A stretch of DNA of 64,000 nt from Sphingomonas naasensis (GTDB taxonomy: Bacteria > Pseudomonadota > Alphaproteobacteria > Sphingomonadales > Sphingomonadaceae): assembly GCF_004792695.1 (NCBI RefSeq), contig NZ_SRXU01000009.1, forward strand, positions 91,070 through 155,069, written 5' to 3'. Positions 40,674 through 49,825 of this stretch are shown piece after piece. Each line of letters begins with the position of its first letter. The first letter of the stretch is position 1. The translations under genes and the position numbers were made by a program. The notes under the pieces are model-generated. The model was not told where the DNA came from. It did no database searches and saw only the letters and a list, made by a program, of their open reading frames with translations.

Positions 40674-41078
40674 TCAGGCCTCCAGGGTGAACTCGACCAG
40701 ATCCCAGCGATTGCCGTAGAGATCCTCGAACACCGCGACCTTGCCATAGGGCATGACCGCGGGCGGACGCACGAAGACGACCCCGGCGGCGGTGAAGGCG
40801 GCGTGGTCGCGGTCGAAATCGTCGGTGGCGAGGAACAGGAAGACGCGCCCGCCCGCCTGATCGCCGACGCAGCGCGCCTGTTCGGGCGTCGCCGCGCGCG
40901 CGAGCAGGATCGTGGTGGCGTCCGCCGTCGCGCCCGGCGGACGGATCGTCACCCAGCGCTTGTCCTGCTCGGGGACGTAGCTGTCCTCGACCAAGGTGAA
41001 GCCGAGCTTGCCGACATAGAATGCGAGCGCCGCGTCATAGTCGCGGACGACGAGGGCGATATGCGCGAGATGAGGCAT
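40674..41078 (-). CDS. VOC/glyoxalase-family protein
   Basis: A 134-residue vicinal-oxygen-chelate protein with two beta-alpha-beta-beta-beta units: LAHIALVVRDYDAALAFYVGKLGFTLVEDSYVPEQDKRWVTI and GRVFLFLATDDFDRDHAAFTAAGVVFVRPPAVMPYGKVAVFEDLYGNRWDLVEF. His6 and the glutamate near the C-terminus (DLVEF) suit metal ligands. The substrate is unknown. Its start is 17 bases from the stop of arr on the same strand, so it may be downstream in the arr message. Confidence 0.9.
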   Translation of the reverse strand: MPHLAHIALVVRDYDAALAFYVGKLGFTLVEDSYVPEQDKRWVTIRPPGATADATTILLARAATPEQARCVGDQAGGRVFLFLATDDFDRDHAAFTAAGVVFVRPPAVMPYGKVAVFEDLYGNRWDLVEFTLEA

Positions 41079-41095
41079 GCGGCGCGGTTCCCCGG

Positions 41096-41506
41096 CTAGT
41101 CGATGATGTGGTCGCGGCCTTCGGCGGTCAGCCGTGCGAGGCCATCCTTCATCGCCTGAAGCTGCTCGGGCGAATGCCCCTGCCATGTCGCGACTTCACC
41201 GACTACGCGGAGCGGTTCGCGCGAACGATAGGACTGGGTGGGGTTGCCGGGAAATTTGGTGTCGGTGAGGTTGGGATCGTCGACGAACGCGCCGGTCGGC
41301 TCGACGATATAAATGCGCTCGCGGCCTTCGCCGTGCGCGAGCTCGCAGCCCCAGATCGCCGATTCGAGGCGCGCCGAGAAATAGATCCACGACAGCTTCG
41401 CCTCACGATAATTGGAGGCGAAGCCGGGTGCGAGCAGATCGCCCGGCTTCAGATCGGCGCGCGTGCCGTGATAAAAGGGCGGCGTGGCGTCGATGGCATA
41501 GGTCAT
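41096..41506 (-). CDS. arr: NAD+-rifampin ADP-ribosyltransferase (Arr family)
   Basis: A 136-residue Arr enzyme, which transfers ADP-ribose from NAD+ to a hydroxyl of the rifamycin ansa chain and so inactivates the drug. The signature is at the N-terminus: PPFYHGTRADLKPGDLLAPGFASNYREAKLSWIYFSARLESAIWGCELA. The middle has IYIVEPTGAFVDDPNLTDTKFPGNPTQSYRSREPLRVVGEV, also typical, and the end is RDHIID. All family blocks are present at normal length, so it is probably functional. Chromosomal arr genes are common in environmental bacteria, so this does not by itself show recent transfer. Confidence 0.93.
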   Translation of the reverse strand: MTYAIDATPPFYHGTRADLKPGDLLAPGFASNYREAKLSWIYFSARLESAIWGCELAHGEGRERIYIVEPTGAFVDDPNLTDTKFPGNPTQSYRSREPLRVVGEVATWQGHSPEQLQAMKDGLARLTAEGRDHIID

Positions 41507-41583
41507 CGCGCGACTATCCCGTGCCGGATCGTGCCCGGCAAGCGCCGACGCCACCGCCTGCTGGCAAATGTCTCGCGAAAGCG

Positions 41584-41601
41584 GGCCGGCGTTCGCCGGC
41601 C
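41584..41601 (-). terminator. GC-rich hairpin between the 2H phosphoesterase and arr
   Basis: GGCCGGCG-TT-CGCCGGCC is a perfect 8-bp inverted repeat 4 bases after the 2H phosphoesterase stop on the minus strand. Downstream on that strand comes CGCTTTCG rather than a clean U-run. It may end the phosphoesterase transcript and let arr use its own promoter; termination would be partial at best. Confidence 0.45.
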
Positions 41602-41605
41602 GGGT

Positions 41606-42112
41606 TCAATCGGTGCGGAGCGGCCAGCGGCCATGCTCGATATGCGTGGCCTTGCCGACCACGCTTTCGACCAGCAGGATCGCATCGACCGTCCAGCCGA
41701 TCGGCGCGATTTTCTGCGCGCGCAGTCGATCGCCGCGATAGTTGATCGTGACATGCGGCTCGGGCGTCGTGCCGAGCATCATCGGCGCACGCCGTTCGAG
41801 CAGATGGCGGACCAGCGCGGCCTGGAAGGCGCGGGCTTCGACAAGGGGTTCGCGGGTGCGCAGGGTGACCGCCTTGCGATTCTCGATCCGGTCGAAGGCG
41901 AGCGGGAAGGGAGGGGCGGAGAAGCTGTCCAGCGCGGCGATGATGCGCGGCAGCCAATCGGCCGGGGCGTAGTGCAGGTCGAACAGCGACATCAGCGTGG
42001 CGTGGAGAAGCTCCGGCCCGCGGCCGGGATCGTTGCGCGCGAGCGCGACGATCTGCGCCTGCACGTGCGGAGGCGGTTTGGCCTGGATGTAGAGGGGGTT
42101 CCGGGCGCGCAT
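41606..42112 (-). CDS. 2'-5' RNA ligase/2H phosphoesterase family protein
   Basis: A 168-residue LigT-like protein with the two HxT motifs that define 2H phosphoesterases: LHATLMSLF and PHVTINYRG. Members hydrolyse 2',3'-cyclic phosphates, join 2'-5' RNA ends, or open ADP-ribose cyclic phosphate. ATG 42112 is used (MRARNPLYIQAKPP); a frame extends further upstream but has no conserved content. It sits directly upstream of arr on the same strand, separated by a GC-rich hairpin. Confidence 0.88.
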   Translation of the reverse strand: MRARNPLYIQAKPPPHVQAQIVALARNDPGRGPELLHATLMSLFDLHYAPADWLPRIIAALDSFSAPPFPLAFDRIENRKAVTLRTREPLVEARAFQAALVRHLLERRAPMMLGTTPEPHVTINYRGDRLRAQKIAPIGWTVDAILLVESVVGKATHIEHGRWPLRTD

Positions 42113-42394
42113 CGCCAGAAGTGTAGCAGATTGGCGCGATGCGCGGGATCGGCGGCATCCCGGTCCCTGGGCGGGAGTCGAGAGCCCGGTCGCACCCTGT
42201 GCCCGCGACAGCGCTAAAATGCCGGCCCGGGCGATCGGCTCCTGTTGGATCAAGTGAATATCGGGCCATTCCAAGTAACGATGCAATGCGCGCCATGCCT
42301 GGACAAGTATCATCAGGGCGAATCGACGCGGCATTAACCATTGTAAAACAAGCTTCGGATAGGGATCTTCTCAGCCAACTGGCGGAAGAGGGCG
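42113..42394. other. Divergent intergenic region, no gene recognised
   Basis: A 282-base spacer between two divergent starts. The right half (about 42300-42370) is noticeably more AT-rich, with TTGTAAAACAAG, and probably holds the promoter of the DUF4261-like gene. I find no RNA gene, repeat or transposon end. Confidence 0.4.
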
Positions 42395-43519
42395 ATGCAG
42401 TTTCCGAACGATATTCAGGCGGCTTTGCTTTTTGATCGACCGCTCTCCAACCTCGAGACGATCGTGCGCGATTTCATGCGGATCGAGGGCGCGCGCACGG
42501 GGGCGCAGTTCAATGTGCCCGAATCCAGGCCGGGCAGCTTTTACCGGCTCTATGGCGGCGACAGCTGGATGATCACCTTCGAATATCTCGATCATCCCGC
42601 CGATATCGAGGTGTTCCAGCCCGCGCTGCGCTCGACGATCACCGGGATCGTCTGCCCTGACGTCCGTCAGCGGCTGATGCGCAACAAGTCGCACATCCTG
42701 ATCAACGTTTCGCACGGCGTGCTCGGCAACTCGCCCGAGCTGATGGCGCTGATGGCATCGATCGGGCGCGAGATGGAGGGGCATTCGCTGCCCCAGTTCG
42801 TCGACCGGCTCGCGATGTGCGCGATGATCGCGCGGATCGTCTGCGAGCACGCGCCGGCGCAGGCGGTCCACTGGACGCAGAGCGACCAGATCGTTCCGGG
42901 CGACAAGTTCGACGTCTATGCCGCCGTGGGAACGGTGCCGAGTCCGCTGCACATTCACCCCTATCTGTTCGGCGATGCACAGAGCGGCAAGGTCGGCATC
43001 CGCACCTTCGGCGCGCGCCACTTCATCGGGCGCGAGATCATCGTCGAACCGAGCGTGCTGCCATGGGCCGTCAATTACGAGACGATCCTCACCTTCCTGC
43101 GCGTCGCGACGATCAAGGACGGTTACGTCATCCCAGACGGCGATACGTTCGGACCCGAGGATCGCAGCCTGTCCTATCGCGTCCTGCACCGCGAGGCGGG
43201 GGCGGACGACGTGCCGCTCTGCGAGCTTCGGCCGTTGCTGTTCCGCGAATATGGCTTCGTGGCGGACGACTATGTCCCGCTCGACAGGGTGATCAACGAC
43301 CGGGCGCCGCCGCCGGAACTGATGCCCGAGGACGACGAGGACAAGATGGAGCTCGTCAACGAGTGGCGCGAGAAGCGCGCGCTGGCCGAAGCGATCGGCG
43401 GCCGCTTCGAAGTGCGCGCGAGGGATTCGGGCGATGGCGGCACGCCCCCGGCGCGGCCGGGCGGGCTGCCGGCGCCGGGCTTTGGCAACCGACCGGTGTT
43501 CGGGCGAAGGAAAGCCTAG
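42395..43519 (+). CDS. DUF4261-like conserved protein
   Basis: A 374-residue protein. The middle and C-terminal half resemble DUF4261: AVHWTQSDQIVPGDKFDVYAAVGT, then FGARHFIGREIIVEPSVLPWAVNYETILTFLRVATIKDGYVIPDGDTFG, followed by a strand LSYRVLHREAGADDVPLCELRPL. The first 170 residues are less conserved, and the last 60 are acidic, then proline/glycine-rich. The function of DUF4261 proteins is unknown. AGAGGGCG precedes ATG 42395. A second unknown gene follows after 45 bases on the same strand and is likely co-transcribed. Confidence 0.7.
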   Translation: MQFPNDIQAALLFDRPLSNLETIVRDFMRIEGARTGAQFNVPESRPGSFYRLYGGDSWMITFEYLDHPADIEVFQPALRSTITGIVCPDVRQRLMRNKSHILINVSHGVLGNSPELMALMASIGREMEGHSLPQFVDRLAMCAMIARIVCEHAPAQAVHWTQSDQIVPGDKFDVYAAVGTVPSPLHIHPYLFGDAQSGKVGIRTFGARHFIGREIIVEPSVLPWAVNYETILTFLRVATIKDGYVIPDGDTFGPEDRSLSYRVLHREAGADDVPLCELRPLLFREYGFVADDYVPLDRVINDRAPPPELMPEDDEDKMELVNEWREKRALAEAIGGRFEVRARDSGDGGTPPARPGGLPAPGFGNRPVFGRRKA

Positions 43520-43564
43520 GTCGCCGGGACTGTGCTGCAACAGCAAGCGCAAGGGAGCAACGCA

Positions 43565-43921
43565 ATGACATTTGGCCGCAAGGGACTTTCCGCAAACCCC
43601 GCCCCGTCGCCCAACCCGTCCGCGGGGGCGGTGGCGGCGCCACTGTTCAACGGCATGCAATATGTCGGCATGGTATCGCCGCCGGGCGCCTTTTTGACCG
43701 GGCTCAGCGGGCCGCAAATGTGCCTCGGCCCCGGCAATGCGCGTGGCGTCCGCTACGACATGGAGACCAACGAGGGGCCTGGCTATGCCTTCATCTTCCC
43801 CAGCTTCGCTTCGATCTGGCTGCACGGTGAAGCCGCCCCGCGCCCGCAAATCCCGACCGAGATGATCGCGGCGCGGGTGCCGGGCTATGCTGCCGGGTCC
43901 GCCGCCCTGTTGCGCGGATAG
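43565..43921 (+). CDS. Hypothetical protein paired with the DUF4261-like gene
   Basis: A 118-residue protein with a low-complexity N-terminus (SANPAPSPNPSAGAVAAP), followed by GMQYVGMVSPPGAFLTGLSGPQMCLGPGNARGVRYDMETNEGPGYAFIFPSFASIWLHG. The family is unknown to me. The N-terminal Pro/Ala/Ser region echoes the proline/glycine-rich tail of its neighbour and may be flexible. ATG 43565 has AAGGGAG seven bases upstream. No signal peptide is clear. Confidence 0.68.
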   Translation: MTFGRKGLSANPAPSPNPSAGAVAAPLFNGMQYVGMVSPPGAFLTGLSGPQMCLGPGNARGVRYDMETNEGPGYAFIFPSFASIWLHGEAAPRPQIPTEMIAARVPGYAAGSAALLRG

Positions 43922-44045
43922 GTCGCGGGCGCCGGCCGTGCTCGCCTCCGGGCCCTCATCCCCGACGTGAACGCTGCCTTCGAAGCTATCCGCGTCCGCG
44001 CCGAAATGGGTGGAGAGCTCGTCCGTTTCTGAGAATACTACGCCG

Positions 44046-44297
44046 CTAGCGCGGCTTGCGGCGCCACAGACGGAGAGTGGCGAGCACCGCCGCCGCGGCC
44101 GCAACGACCGCCAGCGCGGCCATCGTGGCGAAGACCGGAACGGCGTCCTCGCCATAGACCACAGCCGCGCGCGCGTCGAAGAAGCGGCCGGCTTCGTCAT
44201 AGGGCAGCTCCGCGCGGTGCAGGGTCAGCGCGACGAGCAGCGCCGCCAGCACGCAGAGCGCGAAACTGGCGAGCAGCGCGAGTGCCCGTCGCGCCAT
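44046..44297 (-). CDS. Small two-helix membrane protein
   Basis: An 83-residue protein with two hydrophobic helices (LALLASFALCVLAALLVALTL and VFATMAALAVVAAAAAVLATLRL) joined by a short polar loop containing RFFDARAAVVYGEDAVP, and a basic C-terminus (RRKPR) that should face the cytoplasm. The function is unknown. It starts 4 bases after the thiC stop on the same strand, so it may be expressed from the thiC message under thiamine control. Confidence 0.7.
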   Translation of the reverse strand: MARRALALLASFALCVLAALLVALTLHRAELPYDEAGRFFDARAAVVYGEDAVPVFATMAALAVVAAAAAVLATLRLWRRKPR

Positions 44298-44301
44298 CGG
44301 C

Positions 44302-46203
<1,902 letters not shown>

Positions 46204-46249
46204 TCGTCTCTACTCCTCAGACGGGAGAGGACGGTCGTCTGGCGCGGCC

Positions 46250-46348
46250 GCTCCCTCCCTACGCCGGTGTCAGCCGGATCAGGTTCAGCGGGTCGAGGGC
46301 TGCGGCCCTCCTCTCAACCGCTGCGCCAGCGGTCCCCCGGGGATGCAG
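46250..46348 (-). promoter_or_regulatory. TPP (THI-box) riboswitch upstream of thiC
   Basis: On the minus strand the conserved THI elements appear in order: GGTTGAGAGGAGGG for the pyrimidine-sensing arm, a GC-rich P3 hairpin, and CTGAACCTGATCCGGCTGAC with ACCGGCGTAGGGAGGG for the pyrophosphate arm. The distance to the thiC start is about 46 bases, enough for sequestration of the GAGGAG ribosome site when TPP is bound. I cannot fold the expression platform here, so whether it acts on translation or on termination is open. Confidence 0.93.
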
Positions 46349-46382
46349 GGGTCTTAGGCCGATGGGCGCGCGAGGGGAAACG

Positions 46383-46415
46383 AAAAAGGGCGCCCGGCCA
46401 TGCGGCGGGCGCCCT
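46383..46415 (-). terminator. Rho-independent terminator of the small lipoprotein gene
   Basis: On the minus strand a perfect 10-bp stem AGGGCGCCCG / CGGGCGCCCT with a 9-base loop is followed by a T-run (TTTTTCG). It lies 21 bases beyond the lipoprotein stop at 46436 and isolates that gene from the thiC leader. Confidence 0.85.
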
Positions 46416-46435
46416 CTCTGTGCCTTGCCGGCGGA

Positions 46436-46726
46436 TCAGAGCGTGTTCTTGACCTGATTTTCGACGCGGGCGTCGTCATCATGATCGGCCTTGTCGGCCG
46501 CGGCCTCGCCGCGATCCTCGACATTGTCGGCCTGCGCCTCGAGCGCGTCGTGGAGCTGGTCGTTGCCGGCCGCGGCGGCGGCATCGGCCTGGTTCTCGAG
46601 CGCGTCGGCGTGGTTGTCGGCCATGGCCTCGATGTTCGCGGCGGCCTGATCGTCGGCATTCTTGCCGCACGCGCCGAGCGCGAGCAGCCCGGCGGCAGCG
46701 ACGGTCGCCTTGAGCAGAATCTTCAT
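46436..46726 (-). CDS. Small alanine/aspartate-rich lipoprotein
   Basis: A 96-residue protein with a lipoprotein signal (MKILLKATVAAAGLLALGAC) and lipobox LGAC. The mature part is very rich in Ala, Asp, Asn and Glu, with repeats of the type NQADAAAAAGNDQLHDAL and DNVEDRGEAAADKADHDDD, likely a helical or coiled-coil rod in the periplasm. I do not recognise a named family. A strong terminator follows. The start ATG 46726 is chosen because the signal peptide begins there and GGGGAA lies before it. Confidence 0.82.
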   Translation of the reverse strand: MKILLKATVAAAGLLALGACGKNADDQAAANIEAMADNHADALENQADAAAAAGNDQLHDALEAQADNVEDRGEAAADKADHDDDARVENQVKNTL

Positions 46727-46745
46727 GGAGTTCCCCTTATGGTTT

Positions 46746-46771
46746 CGCGGGCCCGCCAAAGCGGGCCTCGC
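46746..46771. terminator. GC-rich hairpin between rpmG and the lipoprotein gene
   Basis: GGCCCGC-CAAA-GCGGGCC at 46750-46767, extended by CGCG arms, forms a 12-bp stem with one wobble pair. It is not followed by a U-run on either strand. It lies about 65 bases beyond the rpmG stop and 20 bases before the lipoprotein start, so it may stabilise the 3' end of the rpmG transcript. Confidence 0.4.
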
Positions 46772-46836
46772 GCACCAATCGCCGAAACCCCGCGAGGTTC
46801 CGCGTGCCGCGGGCGGGGGAAGCCGCCCAAGCGGGC

Positions 46837-47004
46837 TTACTTGATCTTGGCTTCCTTGAACTCGACGTGCTTGCGCGCGACGGGATCATACTTGCGGAAG
46901 GAGAACTTCTCGGTCTGGGTGCGCGGATTCTTCTTCGTGACGTAGAAGAAACCCGTGTCCGCCGTGCTGACGAGCTTGATCTTGACAGTGGTCGGCTTGG
47001 CCAT
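46837..47004 (-). CDS. rpmG: 50S ribosomal protein L33
   Basis: A 55-residue L33 of the type without zinc ligands: MAKPTTVKIKLVSTADTGFFYV followed by TKKNPRTQTEKFSFRKYDPVARKHVEFKEAKIK. The length and sequence fit the alphaproteobacterial protein well. It lies near the E site of the 50S subunit. The gene stands alone, with its own upstream region facing the divergent amidohydrolase. Confidence 0.97.
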   Translation of the reverse strand: MAKPTTVKIKLVSTADTGFFYVTKKNPRTQTEKFSFRKYDPVARKHVEFKEAKIK

Positions 47005-47160
47005 GACCCGAAACCCTTGAATCGTGCGAAAAGAAAAGAGCGGCACGCACGGGCGCACCGCTGTCAGGCCGCGGCGGATGCGCGAATCGGGCGCAAAAGT
47101 CAAGGCAGCCTGTCCGTACATACACCAAATCTGTAGAAGCGACCGCGGGGGGAGCCGACC

Positions 47161-48276
47161 ATGCGCACGAATCGTCGGGAATTCCTGGCCGCAACGACAG
47201 CCGGGATCGCGGCGGCCAGCCTGGGCGCGCCGGCAGACGGCCGACCTCAGGCGCCCATACGCAGGATCGCGACCGAAGAGGCCTTCGCCACACCCGAGCT
47301 CGTCAAGGCATGGCTCGCGATCGCGCGCGCCGAGCCCGGGTCGAGCCTCGATGTGCCGACCGGCATTCTCTCGATCTTCGACAATCCGCGCCCGGGTTCG
47401 AACCAGGATCGCTTTCGCCGGCAATTGCTCGATCTCGACGCCGAACGCCTCGCCGACATGGAGGCGGCGGGCGTCGACATGCAGATACTCTCGGTCACCA
47501 TTCCAGGTGTCCAGATGTTCGAGCCCGATATGGCCAGCGCACTCGCCATCACCACCAACGATCATCTCGCGGCGGCGATCGCGCGCCATCCCCGACGCTT
47601 CGCCGGCCTGGCCTGCTTCGCGCCGCAGGACCCGGTGCGGGCGGTTCGCGAGATGGAGCGCGCCGTGAAAATGCTCGGGCTGAACGGCTTCATCGTCAAT
47701 TCGCACACCGGCAACCTGTATCTCGACGACGCCCGCTTCGCGCCGATCCTGGAGGCGGCGCAGGCGCTTGACCGGCCAATCTACCTTCACCCACGCGCGC
47801 CGTCGAACGGCATGGCCGGGCCGTTTCGCGACTATAGCATGGGCGGCTCCATCTGGGGCTTCGGAGTCGAGGCCGGAACGCATGCCGTCAGGCTGATCCT
47901 CAGTGGCGTTTTCGATCGATACCCGCGCCTGCGCATCGTCCTCGGCCATATGGGCGAGGCGCTGCCGTTCTGGATGTGGCGCCTGGACCACATGGCGGTG
48001 CGCCGCGCCAAGGACGGGCGGATGAAGCCGCTGGCGCTTGCCCCGAGCGCCTATTTCCGGCGAAACATCGCAGTGACGACCAGTGGCTTCGAAGCCCCCG
48101 AAGTGTTGGAGCTGGTCATCAAGACCGCAGGGATCGAGAACGTGATGTGGGCGATCGACTATCCCTATGAAAATTCCCGGGACGCGGTGGCCTTCATCGA
48201 TGGGGCGCGACTGACTCCCGCGCAGCGCAGCAGCATCCTCCATCGCAATGCGGAGCGGCTTTTTCACATCGAATGA
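47161..48276 (+). CDS. Exported amidohydrolase-2 family protein (decarboxylase-like)
   Basis: A 371-residue protein with an N-terminal twin-arginine-like leader (MRTNRREFLAATTAGIAAASLGAP); NRREFL fits the Tat pattern only loosely. The catalytic domain belongs to the ACMSD/2,3-dihydroxybenzoate decarboxylase group of amidohydrolases: IATEEAFATPELVKAW, GLACFAPQDPVRAVREMERAV, PIYLHPRAP, LRIVLGHMGEALPFWMWRLD and VMWAIDYPYEN with the catalytic aspartate. It is probably a metal-dependent decarboxylase or hydrolase of an aromatic acid. It is isolated, with dps 160 bases downstream. Confidence 0.87.
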   Translation: MRTNRREFLAATTAGIAAASLGAPADGRPQAPIRRIATEEAFATPELVKAWLAIARAEPGSSLDVPTGILSIFDNPRPGSNQDRFRRQLLDLDAERLADMEAAGVDMQILSVTIPGVQMFEPDMASALAITTNDHLAAAIARHPRRFAGLACFAPQDPVRAVREMERAVKMLGLNGFIVNSHTGNLYLDDARFAPILEAAQALDRPIYLHPRAPSNGMAGPFRDYSMGGSIWGFGVEAGTHAVRLILSGVFDRYPRLRIVLGHMGEALPFWMWRLDHMAVRRAKDGRMKPLALAPSAYFRRNIAVTTSGFEAPEVLELVIKTAGIENVMWAIDYPYENSRDAVAFIDGARLTPAQRSSILHRNAERLFHIE

Positions 48277-48438
48277 GCAATGTCGCGCAGGCGACGACCG
48301 TCCTTGGGTTTCGTTCCAGCCGAGAGGCCGGCGCGACACTCACCGGCGATCACAGTCATCGGAAAATAGCCATGGCGGCGCGCGGAGCCCTTCCTATATG
48401 GCGTTCGTTGGGCACCCGTATCGTTTCCGGAGGAACAC

Positions 48439-48936
48439 ATGGCAGACACCAAGGCGGCGCTTCAGACGCCCACCGATCTCAACCGCAACGACACCAAGAG
48501 CGTGGCCGATGCGCTGAACAGCGCGCTGGCCGACTGCTTCGCGCTCTATTTCAAGACCAAGAACTTCCACTGGCACGTCTCGGGCCCGCATTTCCGCGAC
48601 TATCACCTGCTCATGGATGACCAGGCCGCGCAGATCTATGGCGTAACCGACGCGATCGCCGAGCGCGTCCGCAAGACCGGCAACGTCACGCTCCGCTCGA
48701 TCGGCGACATCGCGCGCCGCCAGACGCTCAAGGACAATGACGCCGATTATGTCGCTCCGGGCGACATGCTCGCCGAGCTGCGCGACGACAATCTCAAGCT
48801 GGTCGAGAGCTTCCGGGCAGTGAAGCAGGCCGCCGAGGATGCCGGCGACAACGCCACCAGCGGAATCGTCGACGAATGGACCGATCAGGCCGAGGAGCGC
48901 GCCTGGTTCCTGTTCGAGGCCAGCCGCAAGGGCTGA
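48439..48936 (+). CDS. dps: Dps-family DNA-binding ferritin-like protein
   Basis: A 165-residue Dps, which forms a 12-mer, oxidises Fe(II) with hydrogen peroxide and stores iron. The intersubunit ferroxidase site is complete: in FHWHVSGPHFRDYHLLMDDQ the two His and the Asp have the canonical spacing, followed by Asp and Glu in VTDAIAER. The N-terminus has few lysines (MADTKAALQ), so DNA binding may be weak. GGAGG precedes the start, and a strong terminator follows the stop. Confidence 0.95.
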   Translation: MADTKAALQTPTDLNRNDTKSVADALNSALADCFALYFKTKNFHWHVSGPHFRDYHLLMDDQAAQIYGVTDAIAERVRKTGNVTLRSIGDIARRQTLKDNDADYVAPGDMLAELRDDNLKLVESFRAVKQAAEDAGDNATSGIVDEWTDQAEERAWFLFEASRKG

Positions 48937-48956
48937 TCGACGGAATAATCGAGTCG

Positions 48957-48988
48957 AAAGGGCCGGGGCGCGATCCCCGGCCCTTTTT
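48957..48988 (+). terminator. Rho-independent terminator after dps
   Basis: AAAGGGCCGGGG-CGCGAT-CCCCGGCCCTTTTT, a perfect 12-bp stem with a 6-base loop and a U-run, 20 bases after the dps stop. The A-run on the 5' side would also let it serve the convergent gene that ends at 49003. Confidence 0.92.
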
Positions 48989-49002
48989 GCGTCTGTGCCC
49001 GG

Positions 49003-49317
49003 TTACATGATCGCGGCGAGGTCGGTCTCGACCTTCTTGAGCATCTCGTCGGTGAGTTTGCCGTCCGACATCGGCTGGACCGCGCGCAGGCTCATGCTCT
49101 TGAAAAACTCGTAGGACGGATGGGTGGCGATGCCGGGCAGGTCGGCGTCGAGCACTGCCTTGGCCTTGGGATCGCCGACGAGCGTCTCGATCGGGGTGTC
49201 GAGATTGAACTTCGCCGCGGCAGGCTTGGCAGCGGGCGCAGGTGCGGTTGCAGTCTGGGCGAAGGCGGCAGGGGTGAGCAGCGCGAGCGCGGCGGCGGCC
49301 GGAACGATGAACTTCAT
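49003..49317 (-). CDS. Small secreted hypothetical protein
   Basis: A 104-residue protein with a clear signal peptide (MKFIVPAAAALALLTPAAFAQ), an alanine/proline-rich spacer and a C-terminal domain: FNLDTPIETLVGDPKAKAVLDADLPGIATHPSYEFFKSMSLRAVQPMSDGKLTDEMLKKVETDLAAI, cited as the region of residues 37-103. This resembles short sphingomonad periplasmic proteins whose function is unknown. It is convergent with dps. Confidence 0.78.
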   Translation of the reverse strand: MKFIVPAAAALALLTPAAFAQTATAPAPAAKPAAAKFNLDTPIETLVGDPKAKAVLDADLPGIATHPSYEFFKSMSLRAVQPMSDGKLTDEMLKKVETDLAAIM

Positions 49318-49468
49318 GTGAGCGAACCTTCTGCCCAGGGACCGGCATGCCGCCGGCGGCGCGAATCTAACCGCAGTTTCGTGGCGGCGCCATTGCAGTG
49401 CCGCAGCCGCGGTTTCGCCATCGCCGGCGGCTATGGCATGCTGAATCGACCCCAAGCGGAGCGGCGCC

Positions 49469-49825
49469 ATGTATGTCTGCGGACTGGTGATTCCCGTACC
49501 GGCGGAACGCATCGAGGCCTATCGCCGATGGGCCGAGAATGGCGCGGCCTTCTTCAGGGAATATGGCTGCCTCGAGATCGTCGAGTGCTGGGAAGATTTC
49601 GTCCCCGAGGGCAAACAGACCGATTTCCGCCGCGCCGTCGCCGCAGAGCCGGGCGAGAAGATCGTGTTCACGTGGCAGATCTGGCCCGACAAGGCGTTTT
49701 TCGAAGCCGCCGAAGCCCGGATGCACGACGACCCGCGGATGGACAGCGCCGGCGAACCACCGTTCGATGCGCGCCGGCTGATCCTCGGCTGCTTCACGCC
49801 GATCGTCGCGATGGGAAGGGATTAG
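49469..49825 (+). CDS. DUF1428 (YbaA-like) family protein
   Basis: A 118-residue dimeric-barrel-like protein with the DUF1428 signature: YVCGLVIPVPAERIEAYRRWAENGAAFFREYGCLEIVECWEDFVPEGKQTDFRRAV and the ending MHDDPRMDSAGEPPFDARRLILGCFTPIV. The function is unknown. It stands alone and overlaps the end of the convergent metallophosphoesterase gene by 4 bases. Confidence 0.93.
   Translation: MYVCGLVIPVPAERIEAYRRWAENGAAFFREYGCLEIVECWEDFVPEGKQTDFRRAVAAEPGEKIVFTWQIWPDKAFFEAAEARMHDDPRMDSAGEPPFDARRLILGCFTPIVAMGRD

Noticed and set aside
42139..42435. Small plus-strand frame upstream of the DUF4261-like gene
   Set aside because: No ribosome site, no conserved-looking sequence, and it overlaps the start of a better-supported gene.
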